Shown piece after piece: positions 42,964-51,831 of a stretch of DNA of 64,000 bases. Numbering within the stretch: position 1 is the first letter of the stretch; the number at the start of each line of letters is the position of its first letter. The notes under the pieces are model-generated. The model searched no databases and was not told the origin of the DNA. It was given only the letters and a program-made list of their open reading frames with translations. Source of the DNA: Pseudomonadota bacterium (GTDB lineage: Bacteria > Pseudomonadota > Gammaproteobacteria > Burkholderiales > Burkholderiaceae_C); the NCBI GenBank assembly GCA_029780695.1, contig JAKOYD010000086.1:1-64000 (forward strand), written 5' to 3'. The position numbers and the translations under genes are program-made.

Positions 42964-43869
42964 ATGGATATCAGAACCATCGACCTGAACCTGCTTCCCG
43001 TGCTGGACGCCCTGCTGCGCCAGCAAAGCGTGACGCTGGCTGCGCGCGAGCTGGACATGAGCCAGTCGGCCCTGAGCGCCGCGCTGGCGCGCCTGCGCAA
43101 ACTGCTGGGCGACGAGTTGTTCGTGCGCACCGGGCGCGGCCTGCTGCCCACGCCGCGCGCCAGCGCCCTGGCCGAGCCGGTGGTGACGATTCTGGAGCAG
43201 GTGCGGGAGCGCGTGTTGCATGGCGGCGCGTTCGATCCCGCCACCGCGCGGCGCGCGTTTCGCATCCTGCTGTCCGACGTGGGCGCCTATGTGCTGCTGC
43301 CGCGGCTGGTGCGCGCGGTGCGGGCGCAGGCCCCGGGCGTGTCGCTGACCTTGCGCCCGCTCACCGGCACCGATATTGCCGCCGACCTGGCCGATGGCCG
43401 CATCGACCTTGCCGTGGGCAGCTACCCTGGGTTGCCCGAGTCGCTGTTTCAGCGCCGCCTTTTCGAACGGCACTTCGTCGGACTGGTGCGGCGAGACCAC
43501 CCGCTGGCCGGCCGGCGCCCGACGCTGCGCGGCTTTGCCGCCGCCCCACAATTGGTGGTGCGCATGACGTCCGGCATTCAGGAACACATAGACGCCGTGC
43601 TGGCCGCGCGGCGGCTGGCGCGGCGCGATGTGCTGGAGCTGCCTTCATACCTGATGGTGCCGCCGCTGCTGCTGGCCACCGATTTTCTGGCCGTGCTGCC
43701 GGGCCAGTTGGCCGACGCCTTCATGCACGAAGCCGCGTTGTCACCGGTCGACCTGCCGCTGGCGCTGCCGCGCAGCACCATCCGGATGCACTGGCACCGG
43801 CGCTATCACGACGACGCCGGCAACACATGGTTGCGCGATCTGGTGGCAGCAGAGCTGACCGACGGTTAG
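42964..43869 (+). CDS. LysR-family transcriptional regulator
   Basis: A 301-residue LysR protein, MDIRTIDLNLLPVLDALLRQ start; winged helix-turn-helix at about 4-62 (SVTLAARELDMSQSALSAAL). The effector domain contains LRPLTGTDIAADLADGRIDLAVG. It diverges from the Bug-amidohydrolase pair with a 119-nt gap and probably controls it, as is typical. It ends 4 nt into the convergent cation exporter gene. Confidence 0.93.
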   Translation: MDIRTIDLNLLPVLDALLRQQSVTLAARELDMSQSALSAALARLRKLLGDELFVRTGRGLLPTPRASALAEPVVTILEQVRERVLHGGAFDPATARRAFRILLSDVGAYVLLPRLVRAVRAQAPGVSLTLRPLTGTDIAADLADGRIDLAVGSYPGLPESLFQRRLFERHFVGLVRRDHPLAGRRPTLRGFAAAPQLVVRMTSGIQEHIDAVLAARRLARRDVLELPSYLMVPPLLLATDFLAVLPGQLADAFMHEAALSPVDLPLALPRSTIRMHWHRRYHDDAGNTWLRDLVAAELTDG

Positions 43870-44957
43870 CCGTGCGCGCGATGGGGGCCGGCGCGTGATT
43901 GCGCCGCCGCGTGTCCGTGCCCGTGCCCGTGCCCGTGCCCGTGCCCATGGTCATGGTCATGGTCATGGTCATGCCGATGTTCCGCCTGATGACCGTGCGC
44001 GTGCGCCGGGGGCGGCGGCATGGGGCCGGGGTGGGCCAGGCTGCAGTCGGGGTGCGGCGCGTCGTCGTTCCAGTCGATGGCGACCGTGACGTGCTCGATC
44101 GAAAACCGCCCTTTCACCGCGTGTTCGACGGCGCGCGAAACGATGCGCGCATCGTCGTCCTCGACCAGCCGCACGTGCAGCGTGGCCAGCGCACGGCCCG
44201 ACGTGATCTGCCACACGTGCACATGGCGCACTTCGGCCACGCCGGTCACGGTGTCCATCAGGTAGGCGGCGATCTGCTCCGGTGCGGCGTGGGCCGGCGC
44301 GCCTTCCAGCAGGATGTGCAGCGACGTTTTCAGCAGCACCCAGGCGCTGCGCAGGATCAGCAGCGACACCACCACCGACAGGATCGGGTCGATCGGCGTC
44401 CAGCCGGTGGTCCAGATCACCACCGCGGCCAGCACCGCGCCGACGGAACCCAGCAGGTCGCCCATCACGTGCAGCACCGCGCCGCGCACGTTGACGTGGT
44501 CGCTGTCGCCGCGCGTCAATATCCATAGCACCCACAGGTTGACCAACAACCCCGCCACCGCGACACCGAACATCGGCCCGGCCAGCACCGGGTGCGGCTG
44601 ATGAAAGCGGCGCCACGCTTCCCACAGAATCCACACCACGATGCCGAACAGCGTCAGCGCGTTGACGAAGCCGGCCACCACTTCGAACCGCAGGTAGCCA
44701 AAGGTGCGCCGGCTGTCCGCCGCGCGCCGCCCGAAGCGGAAGGCCGCGTAGGCCAGCGCCAGCGCCGCCGCGTCGGTCAGCATGTGGCCCGCGTCGGCCA
44801 GCAGCGCCAGCGAGCCGGACATCAGGCCACCCACCACCTCCACGATCATGAAGGCAAAGATCAGAACGAAGGACAGCAGCACCTTGCGCTCGTTGTGGTG
44901 GCTCACCGTGGGCGCGTGCGAATGGTGGTCGTGTTCGTGGTGGTCGTGCACCGACAT
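43866..44957 (-). CDS. CDF cation exporter with His-rich ends (CzcD/ZitB-like)
   Basis: A 363-residue cation diffusion facilitator. The His-rich N-terminus (MSVHDHHEHDHHSHAP) and a long His/Asp/Gly C-terminal tail flank six transmembrane helices with the metal-site motifs LLADAGHMLTDA and HVMGDLLGS. It likely exports Zn or Co. The tail (about residues 310-350) is encoded by two hexanucleotide arrays at 43915-43970, giving HGHGHG and DHDHDH runs, which may vary in length between strains. Confidence 0.93.
   Translation of the reverse strand: MSVHDHHEHDHHSHAPTVSHHNERKVLLSFVLIFAFMIVEVVGGLMSGSLALLADAGHMLTDAAALALAYAAFRFGRRAADSRRTFGYLRFEVVAGFVNALTLFGIVVWILWEAWRRFHQPHPVLAGPMFGVAVAGLLVNLWVLWILTRGDSDHVNVRGAVLHVMGDLLGSVGAVLAAVVIWTTGWTPIDPILSVVVSLLILRSAWVLLKTSLHILLEGAPAHAAPEQIAAYLMDTVTGVAEVRHVHVWQITSGRALATLHVRLVEDDDARIVSRAVEHAVKGRFSIEHVTVAIDWNDDAPHPDCSLAHPGPMPPPPAHAHGHQAEHRHDHDHDHDHGHGHGHGHGHGHAAAQSRAGPHRAHG
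43915..43970. repeat. hexanucleotide tandem arrays in the CDF tail
   Basis: About five cccgtg units are followed by four ggtcat units. On the gene strand these encode alternating His-Gly and His-Asp. In-frame expansion or contraction would change the metal-binding tail without a frameshift. Confidence 0.85.
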
Positions 44958-45052
44958 CGGATCAGTTCGAGGGGATGAAGCGATGCCTGCATTCTAGGTG
45001 GCCGTCGATGCCGGCCAAGGCGAAAGGGGTGTGCGCTTGGGTGCAATCCTTG

Positions 45053-45117
45053 CGCTTCAATTTGCCCTTTAACGCTTGCCAGAAGCCGGCCTGCAGCTAC
45101 GAATACGATAGCTTCAT
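45053..45117 (-). repeat. repeat A copy
   Basis: The minus strand reads gctatcgtattcgtagctgc, then ggcaagcgttaaagggcaaa, in the gap between the convergently placed hrpA end and the CDF start. Confidence 0.6.
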
Positions 45118-45157
45118 AGGTCACACCGAGGCGACGACGCGGTCCGCCGCGTGGGCG

Positions 45158-48100
45158 CTACGCCGCCAGTTGCGCCCACACCTTGTCCAGCCGCTTCACG
45201 CTGACCGGCTGCGGCGTGCGCAATTCCTGTGCGAAGAGCGACACGCGCAGTTCCTCCAGCAGCCAGCGCAGTTCCTGCAGGCGCGCGTCCTGCTGGCCCT
45301 TGCGTTCGGCCACCAGGCGCCAGTAGCGCTGGTCCTGCGCGCGCACCTCGGCCATGCGCTGCGTGTCGCGCGCGGGGTCGGCGCGCAGCTTGTCCAGGCG
45401 CAGCACGATGGCTTTCAGGTAGCGCGGAAAGTGTTGCAGCGCGGTCCACGGCGTGGCGGCCAGAAACTGCCTAGGCATCAGCCGCTGCAACTGTTCGGCG
45501 GCGTCGCGCGTGGCGTCGGGCGCGCCCTTGGTGTCCTTGATCTTGCGCGTGGCGGTGGCGTATTCGGCCAGCACCGTGCCGGCCAGGCGCGCCACCTCGT
45601 TGGCGATGAGCGTCAGGCGCGCACGCCCTTCGTCCACGCGGCGCTTGAAGTCGGCCTGGTTGGCGGGCAGCGGCTCGGTCAGAAAGGCGCGGTCGAGCGC
45701 CACGTCGATGATCTGCTGCCGCAGTTCCTCCGCCGTGCCCAGCGGCATGTAGGCCACGCCCATCTTCTGCAGGTCGGGGATGTTCTTTTCGAGGTACTTC
45801 AGCGCGTCCTTCACCTGCAGCGCGAACAGCCGGCGCAGCCCCAGGCGGTGGCGGGCGGCAGCGACTTCGGGTTCGTCGAACACCTCGATGCCGACCGCAT
45901 CGCCCGCATCGATGAGCGCCGGAAAGCCGACCAGCACCTGCCCCTTGCGGCGGATTTCCATCAGCTCGGGCAGCTCGCCAAAATCCCACGCGGTGTGGCG
46001 GGCGTCGGCCGACGTCGCCGGTGATTCTATGGTTTTGATAGCTGCCGGCGCTTGTCCAGAAATCGCTGCAGGCTGTTTTTTGTCATGATGCGGGGGCGCA
46101 CCGGGTGCTGAACTGCCCTCCGCCTCGCCGCCCGCCGCGGTCGGCGGCAAGGCGGCACGCAGGCCGGCCAGCGCCTGGAAGGCGCCGCGCGCCTCGCCGC
46201 CCAGCTCGGCCTTCAGCGCGCCCAGGTGGCGGCCCTGCCCGCGCTGGCGACCGTGTTCGTCGACCACGCGGAAGTTCATGAACAGGTGCGCGGGCAGCAT
46301 GTCCAGCTTGAAGTCGGTACGCTTCACATCGAGGCTGGTCGCCTCGCGCACGCGCTTGAGCAGCGCGTCGACCAGGCTGCCCTGGCCAAAGACCTCGGGC
46401 GCGCCCAGCAACTCGTTCAGGCGCGCGGCGCTGTCGGGCAGCGGCACGAAGCGGCTGCGCGGCTTTTGCGGCAGGCTTTTCAGCAGCGCCTGGATCTTGT
46501 CCTTCAGCATGCCCGGCACCAGCCATTCGCAGCGCGCCTCGCTCACCTGGTTCAGCACGAACAGCGGCACCGTCACGGTCAGGCCGTCCTTGGCGTCGCC
46601 GGGTTGGTGCAGGTAGCTGGCGGCGCAGTCCACGCCGCCCAGGCGGATCATCTTGGGGAAGGCGCTGGTGGTAATGCCCGCCGCCTCGTGGCGCATCAGC
46701 TCGTCGCGCGTCAGGCGCAGCAGATCGGGGTTGGCACGGCTGGCTTCGCGCCACCATCGCTCGAAGTCGCGCCCATTGCTGATGCCCTGCGGCACCTGCG
46801 CGTCGTAGAAGGCGTAAATCAGCTCGTCGTCGACCAGCACATCCTGTCGGCGGCTCTTGTGCTCCAGCTCTTCGACCTTGGCGATGGTCTTGGCGTTGGC
46901 TTGCAAGAACGGCAGGCGGCGCGCCCAGTCTTCGGGCCATTCGCCGTTGACCAGCGCCTCGCGGATGAAGATGTCGCGCGCGGCATGCGGGTCAACCGCG
47001 CCGTAGCTTCGGCGCCGGCCGCCATAGACGGGCAAGCCGTACAGCGTGGCGCGTTCGAAGGCGATCACGTCTTGCGCTTTTTTCTCCCAGTGGGGCTCCA
47101 GCAATTGCTTTTTTAATAGATGGCCGCCGACTTCCTCGAGCCACACGGGTTCGATGTGGGCGACGCCGCGACCGAACAGGCGCGTGGTTTCAACCAGCTC
47201 GGCGCAGACGATCCACTTGCCGGGCTTCTTGCTGAGGTGCGCGCCCGGATGGCGATGGAACTTGATGCCGCGCGCGCCCAGGTATTCGCCGCTTTGCGCG
47301 TCGTCGCCTTCCAGCTTGCTGCCAACGTTGCCCAGCAGACCCGCCAGCAGCGATTTGTGCACGGCGTCATAGCCAGCGGGCTGCTGGTTTTCCTTCCACT
47401 GGTGCTCGGCCACCACGGTGTGCAGCTGCGTGTGGATGTCGCGCCATTCGCGCACGCGGCGGATGTTGATGAAGTTCTGGCGCAGCAGGCTTTCCCATTG
47501 GCGGTTGCTGAGTTTGTGCTGCGCTGCGCCCTCACCCCCGCCCTCTCCCGCAGGCGGGAGAGGGAGTTTCTTGCCATTTGCGACAGCAGTGCCCACGGCG
47601 TCTCTCTGTCCCCCTCTCCCGCTGGCGGGAGAGGGTTGGGGTGAGGGTGGCTCGCCCAACGCCCGCCGCGCCGCCTCCATCGCCAGCGCCGCGCGCTGTG
47701 CGGCAGGCAGCGCGGCCAGGTTGGCCGGCTGCGCCTTCGCACCCCGCCCCTCCTGCGCCGCCATCTCACCGCGCGTCTTCACCACGTGCCCGCCCCGCGC
47801 ATCGTGCAGCCACTTCCACAGCCGCAGGTAGCCGCTGAACTCGCTCTTCTCGTCGTCGAACTTGGCGTGCGCCTGGTCGGCCTGCGCCTGCGCTTCCAGC
47901 GGGCGGTCACGCACGTCCTGCACGCTCAGGGCGGCGGCGATGACGAGCACTTCGCGCAGGGCGCCGCGCTCGCGCGCCTCCACGATCATGCGGCCGACGC
48001 GCGGGTCGAGCGGCAGGCGCGCCAGCTCGGCGCCCAGCGGCGTCAGCGCTTGCGCCTCGTCCATTGCGCCCAGCTCCTGCAGCAGCTGGATACCGTCGGC

Positions 48101-49435
48101 AATCGCGCGGCCCGAAGGCATGTCAAGGAAGGGGAAGTCCTCGACCCGAGCGCCCTCGCCGCCCAGGTGCAGGCTCTTCATGCGCAGGATGACGGCAGCC
48201 AGCGACGAGCGCAGTATTTCGGGGTCTGTAAAGCGTGGGCGGCTGGCAAAGTCCTTCTCGTCGTACAGGCGGATGCACACGCCATCGCTCACCCGCCCGC
48301 AGCGCCCGGCACGTTGGTTGGCCGCCGCCTGGCTGACGGGCTCGATCAGCAGCTGCTCCACCTTGCTGCGATAGCTGTAGCGCTTGACGCGCGCTGTGCC
48401 TGGATCAATCACGTATTTGATGCCCGGCACCGTGAGCGAGGTCTCGGCCACGTTGGTGGCAATCACGATGCGCGGCGCGCCGTGCGTGTCGAACACGCGG
48501 TCCTGCTCGGCCTGGCTTAGGCGCGCGAACAGCGGCAGCACCTCGGCGCCGCGCGTGAGCGGGCTGTGCGCCAGATGCTTGCGCAGGTGGTCGGCGGCGT
48601 CGCGGATTTCGCGCTCGCCGGGCAGAAAGATCAGGATGTCTCCGGCTGGCCGGCCGACCCACACCTCATCCACCGCCTCGGCAATGGCGTCGTTCAGGTC
48701 GTGGTCGCGCGATTCTTCAAACGGTCGATAACGCTGCTCGACCGGATAGGTGCGGCCCGACACCATCAGCACCGGCGCGGGATTTCCGCGCGCATCGGCA
48801 AAGTGCCTGGCAAACCGATCCGCGTCGATGGTGGCCGAGGTGACGACCACCTTCAAATCAGGCCGGCGCGGCAAAATCTGCTTCAAATACCCGAGCAGAA
48901 AGTCGATGTTGAGGCTGCGCTCGTGCGCCTCGTCGATGATGATCGTGTCGTAGCTTTTGAGCAGCGGATCGGTCTGCGTCTCGGCCAGCAAGATGCCATC
49001 GGTCATCAGCTTCACGCTGGCGCCGGGCGACAGGCGGTCGTTGAAGCGCACCTTGTAGCCGACCACGTCGCCGAGCGGCGTTTGCAATTCTTCAGCGATG
49101 CGCTTGGCGACGGATGTGGCGGCGATGCGGCGCGGCTGCGTGTGGCCGATCAGGCGGCCGCGCTCGCCCGCCTTGGCATTGCAGCGGCCCCGGCCCATGG
49201 CCAGCGCGATCTTCGGCAACTGCGTGGTCTTGCCCGAGCCCGTTTCGCCACAGACGATGACGACCTGATGCGCATTCAGCGCCGCCATGATCTCGTCCTT
49301 GCGCGCGCTGACCGGCAAGCTGGCCGGAAAGTCAATCAACTTCGGCTGGTTGGCTGCTACAACTTCAGGACGGCGATCGCGCGCCGGGCGTGCGCTGCGG
49401 GGCGATTCGGTATGAGAAGGATGGGGTTCAGTCAT
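45158..49435 (-). CDS. hrpA: ATP-dependent RNA helicase HrpA, enlarged by repeats
   Basis: A 1425-residue DEAH-box helicase, about 125 longer than E. coli HrpA (1300). The start MTEPHPSHTESP was chosen as the first ATG after a GATAAT box (10 nt). Seen: Walker A GETGSGKTTQ near residue 63, DEAHERSL, VVVTSATID, QRAGRCGR, then the OB/HA2 regions and long C-terminal domain. HrpA rescues stalled ribosomes. A B repeat encodes residues about 595-637 ([26 protein letters not shown]) and an A repeat residues near 1117-1137 (ISGQAPAAIKT). Both sit outside catalytic motifs. Confidence 0.94.
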   Translation of the reverse strand: MTEPHPSHTESPRSARPARDRRPEVVAANQPKLIDFPASLPVSARKDEIMAALNAHQVVIVCGETGSGKTTQLPKIALAMGRGRCNAKAGERGRLIGHTQPRRIAATSVAKRIAEELQTPLGDVVGYKVRFNDRLSPGASVKLMTDGILLAETQTDPLLKSYDTIIIDEAHERSLNIDFLLGYLKQILPRRPDLKVVVTSATIDADRFARHFADARGNPAPVLMVSGRTYPVEQRYRPFEESRDHDLNDAIAEAVDEVWVGRPAGDILIFLPGEREIRDAADHLRKHLAHSPLTRGAEVLPLFARLSQAEQDRVFDTHGAPRIVIATNVAETSLTVPGIKYVIDPGTARVKRYSYRSKVEQLLIEPVSQAAANQRAGRCGRVSDGVCIRLYDEKDFASRPRFTDPEILRSSLAAVILRMKSLHLGGEGARVEDFPFLDMPSGRAIADGIQLLQELGAMDEAQALTPLGAELARLPLDPRVGRMIVEARERGALREVLVIAAALSVQDVRDRPLEAQAQADQAHAKFDDEKSEFSGYLRLWKWLHDARGGHVVKTRGEMAAQEGRGAKAQPANLAALPAAQRAALAMEAARRALGEPPSPQPSPASGRGGQRDAVGTAVANGKKLPLPPAGEGGGEGAAQHKLSNRQWESLLRQNFINIRRVREWRDIHTQLHTVVAEHQWKENQQPAGYDAVHKSLLAGLLGNVGSKLEGDDAQSGEYLGARGIKFHRHPGAHLSKKPGKWIVCAELVETTRLFGRGVAHIEPVWLEEVGGHLLKKQLLEPHWEKKAQDVIAFERATLYGLPVYGGRRRSYGAVDPHAARDIFIREALVNGEWPEDWARRLPFLQANAKTIAKVEELEHKSRRQDVLVDDELIYAFYDAQVPQGISNGRDFERWWREASRANPDLLRLTRDELMRHEAAGITTSAFPKMIRLGGVDCAASYLHQPGDAKDGLTVTVPLFVLNQVSEARCEWLVPGMLKDKIQALLKSLPQKPRSRFVPLPDSAARLNELLGAPEVFGQGSLVDALLKRVREATSLDVKRTDFKLDMLPAHLFMNFRVVDEHGRQRGQGRHLGALKAELGGEARGAFQALAGLRAALPPTAAGGEAEGSSAPGAPPHHDKKQPAAISGQAPAAIKTIESPATSADARHTAWDFGELPELMEIRRKGQVLVGFPALIDAGDAVGIEVFDEPEVAAARHRLGLRRLFALQVKDALKYLEKNIPDLQKMGVAYMPLGTAEELRQQIIDVALDRAFLTEPLPANQADFKRRVDEGRARLTLIANEVARLAGTVLAEYATATRKIKDTKGAPDATRDAAEQLQRLMPRQFLAATPWTALQHFPRYLKAIVLRLDKLRADPARDTQRMAEVRAQDQRYWRLVAERKGQQDARLQELRWLLEELRVSLFAQELRTPQPVSVKRLDKVWAQLAA
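46024..46085 (+). repeat. repeat A copy inside hrpA
   Basis: ttttgatagctgccggcgct then gtccagaaatcgctgcaggc. On the hrpA strand it encodes GQAPAAIKT, the same frame and peptide as the tex and linker-purL copies. Confidence 0.75.
47528..47649. repeat. repeat B copy inside hrpA
   Basis: ctcacccccgccctctcccg and a second block ending gagggttggggtgaggg, with inverted halves. It keeps the hrpA frame and yields [12 protein letters not shown] and [13 protein letters not shown]. Confidence 0.8.
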
Positions 49436-49535
49436 GGGGTGCGGGATTATCCCAGTGCGCGACACGGCAAAAGCCCGCGCGGCGGCCATAGCATGTGCGA
49501 CCGCATTTGCGCGTTTTCAACCCGAGGTACTTTTC

Positions 49536-49961
49536 ATGATCCGAACCGTTTGCACCGTCGCTCTCTTGGCCAGCCTGGTCGCCTGCGCCAGCGCGCCTGC
49601 CGTCCCGACGGCGGTGACCGCGCCCGAGAAGCCAGTCGGCATCGACAACGACGTGGCCGTCGGCCTGGTCGATCTGGCCGCGCACAAGATGCCCGGCAAC
49701 ACCGCCGACTACGACCTGCGCGCCCGCACCATCACGCTGCAACCGGGTGGCGGCGCGCCCGCGCACCCGCACGCGGGGCGCCCCGGCATCGTGCGCGTGA
49801 CCAAGGGCACGGTGGTCGAAGGGCGCGGCAGCGCGCAGCGTGTGCTGAAGACGGGCGACTTCTGGCTGGAGACGCACGACACCACGCACTGGTTCCGCAA
49901 CCCCAGCAGCACCGACGTGGCCGAGCTGTGGATCGTGGACATGGTGCCGAAGAAGAAGTGA
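49536..49961 (+). CDS. cupin-domain lipoprotein
   Basis: A 141-residue secreted protein. MIRTVCTVALLASLVACAS has a lipobox with Cys17, so it should be a lipoprotein. The cupin core contains LQPGGGAPAHPHAGRPG with metal-type histidines and FWLETHDTTHWFRNPS. It may bind a metal or small ligand; the function is unknown. GAGG precedes the ATG. It diverges from hrpA. Confidence 0.82.
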   Translation: MIRTVCTVALLASLVACASAPAVPTAVTAPEKPVGIDNDVAVGLVDLAAHKMPGNTADYDLRARTITLQPGGGAPAHPHAGRPGIVRVTKGTVVEGRGSAQRVLKTGDFWLETHDTTHWFRNPSSTDVAELWIVDMVPKKK

Positions 49962-50268
49962 AACAGACCTTCTGTCGCCTACTACACTATTGATAGCTGC
50001 TCGCGCTTGACTATCAAGCGCTGACAGTCAATTTCACTTGATTGGCAAGGAGTCTCAGACGCGCCACTGATAACTCCCTCTCCACCCGTTAGGGGGGAGA
50101 GGGTTGGGGTGAGGGGGCGCTGCCGCAGGCAGCGTCAGGCGTTTCCTCAATAGCGGCCACTGACCCTCACCCCAACCCTCTCCCGCCAGCGGGAGAGGGA
50201 GTTAAAACCACGCCTCTGAGACTCGTTGATAGTCAAGCAATTTCATTCTTGAGTTTTGAGCGAGCGCG
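49962..50268. other. 307-bp repeat-filled gap
   Basis: Contains an A repeat at 49978-50040 (attgatagctgctcgcgctt), a B repeat at 50074-50202, and an outer 14-bp inverted pair gagtctcagacgcg / cgcctctgagactc at 50050-50063 and 50211-50224. No gene is seen. The B element seems to sit between the arms of an older inverted repeat. Confidence 0.75.
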
Positions 50269-51240
50269 TTACACCATCCCGGCCAGCCGCTCGCGCACGA
50301 TCTGCTGCGCCTCGGCCATGATGCGGTCGATCAGTTCCTTCACCGTCGGGATGTCGTGGATCAGCCCCGCCACCATGCCGCACGACCAGGCGCCGGCGTC
50401 CATCTCGCCATCCCTCATCACGCGCGGGTACACGCCGCCGACCTCGGCAATGATGTCCTCGAACGTGATCTTGTCGCCCAGTTCGCGCTCCTTGGCCAGC
50501 AGGCGCTCGACACCGGCGTTGTTCAGCACGCGCTCGGTGTTGCGCAGCGGGCGCATCACCAGGCGGGTGTCCAGCTCGCTGGCTTGCAGGATGGCCTGCT
50601 TGACGTTGTCGTGCACCGGCGCCTCTTGCGTGGCGATGAAGCGCGTGCCCATGTTCATGCCCTCGGCGCCCAGCGCCATGGCCGCCACCAGGCTGCGCCC
50701 ATCGGCCATGCCGCCCGAGGCGATGAAGGGGATCTTCAACTCCTCCGCCGCGCGCGGCAGCAGGATGAAGTTGGGCACGTCGTCCTCGCCCGGGTGACCG
50801 CCGCACTCAAAGCCATCGACGCTCACGGCGTCGCAGCCAATCGCCTCGGCCTTCAGCGCGTGGCGCACCGAGGTGCATTTGTGGATCACCTTGATGCCCG
50901 CCTCTTTCAGCATCGGCATCCATTTCTGCGGGTTGTTGCCCGCTGTCTCGACCACCTTGATGCCGCCATCGACGATGCTGCGCACGTAGCCGGGGTAGTC
51001 GGGCGGCGTGCGCGCGGGCAGAAAAGTCAGGTTGACGCCGAAGGGCTTGTCGGTCATGGCGCGGCAGCTCGCGATTTCTTCGGCCAGCGCAGCGGGCGAC
51101 GGTTGCGTGAGCGCCGTCAGGATGCCCAGCCCGCCCGCGTTGGACACGGCCGAGGCCAGCGGCGCCAGGCCGACAAAGTGCATGCCGCCCTGCACGATGG
51201 GGTATTGAATGCCGAGCATGTCGGTGATGCGTGTGCGCAT
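50269..51240 (-). CDS. nitronate monooxygenase-like flavin enzyme
   Basis: A 323-residue FMN-dependent TIM-barrel protein of the 2-nitropropane dioxygenase/FabK group. Start MRTRITDMLGIQYPIVQGGM is the family N-terminus; the longer frame upstream was rejected. Seen: QGGMHFVG, GGLGILTAL, VSVDGFECGGHPG and FIASGGMADGRS, the FMN phosphate site. Such enzymes oxidise nitronates or reduce other substrates, and the natural substrate here is unknown. Confidence 0.88.
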   Translation of the reverse strand: MRTRITDMLGIQYPIVQGGMHFVGLAPLASAVSNAGGLGILTALTQPSPAALAEEIASCRAMTDKPFGVNLTFLPARTPPDYPGYVRSIVDGGIKVVETAGNNPQKWMPMLKEAGIKVIHKCTSVRHALKAEAIGCDAVSVDGFECGGHPGEDDVPNFILLPRAAEELKIPFIASGGMADGRSLVAAMALGAEGMNMGTRFIATQEAPVHDNVKQAILQASELDTRLVMRPLRNTERVLNNAGVERLLAKERELGDKITFEDIIAEVGGVYPRVMRDGEMDAGAWSCGMVAGLIHDIPTVKELIDRIMAEAQQIVRERLAGMV

Positions 51241-51413
51241 GAAACGTCCTCTGTGTGGATGGTGTGAAAGCCCAGGCCGCGATTGTGCGGAATGGCGCGC
51301 GCGGCGGCGTAACGCGCGCGACAGCCGCGTCATGGGCGTGCGCGGAACCACCGCGCGCCAGCCGTATCCAAGCGGGCACCCGGCATTTTTTGCGCGCCGG
51401 GCCAAGCCACGCC

Positions 51414-51629
51414 ATGAAACGCCCGACCGCTACCCGCCCACCCGCCCCGCCGGCCACCGCCCGCACGGTGCGCGGTACGGCGCGCGCGCCGCGCAACCCG
51501 GTCGCGCTGGCGCTGGCGGCGCGCCGTGCCTCGGGCGCGGCGGGGCGCCATGCGCCGGCCATTGGCGCGCAACGCGCCGCCGCGCGCGCGGCCCTGATCC
51601 GCCAGTGGCGCGCGGGCGAGCGCAATTGA
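51414..51629 (+). CDS. small Ala/Arg-rich protein of unknown function
   Basis: A 71-residue ORF starting MKRPTATRPPAPPATARTVR. It is strongly basic and Ala/Arg/Pro-rich, with an RNPVALALAARRASGAAGRH stretch resembling small conserved betaproteobacterial proteins of the pattern RNPLVA...R.AGxH. No strong Shine-Dalgarno. It could be a genuine small DNA- or RNA-binding protein or GC-rich noise. Confidence 0.4.
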   Translation: MKRPTATRPPAPPATARTVRGTARAPRNPVALALAARRASGAAGRHAPAIGAQRAAARAALIRQWRAGERN

Positions 51630-51675
51630 CGGCCCGCGCCGCATGTCACGGGCAGCGCCGCATCGGCGCTGTTGT

Positions 51676-51737
51676 TGAAGCCATTTCGCCTTTCAGCGCC
51701 CACCTGGCAAGCACAGACAGCTATCAATAAAGTAGTA
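51676..51737 (-). repeat. repeat A copy
   Basis: The minus strand reads attgatagctgtctgtgctt, then gccaggtgggcgctgaaagg, upstream of argA. Confidence 0.6.
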
Positions 51738-51831
51738 ATCAACCGCGCACCGCGGCGCCGGCCGGTGCGCGCTGATCGCTACACTTGGCGCTTTGCGCGG
51801 CCGCCGCGCCGCAGCCACCCTGCTCCGCCGC

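Noticed and set aside
47100..47125. A possible further A repeat in hrpA (aatagatggccgccg)
   Set aside because: The match covers only a few bases and the protein segment HLLKKQLLEPHWEKKAQ is normal for HrpA.
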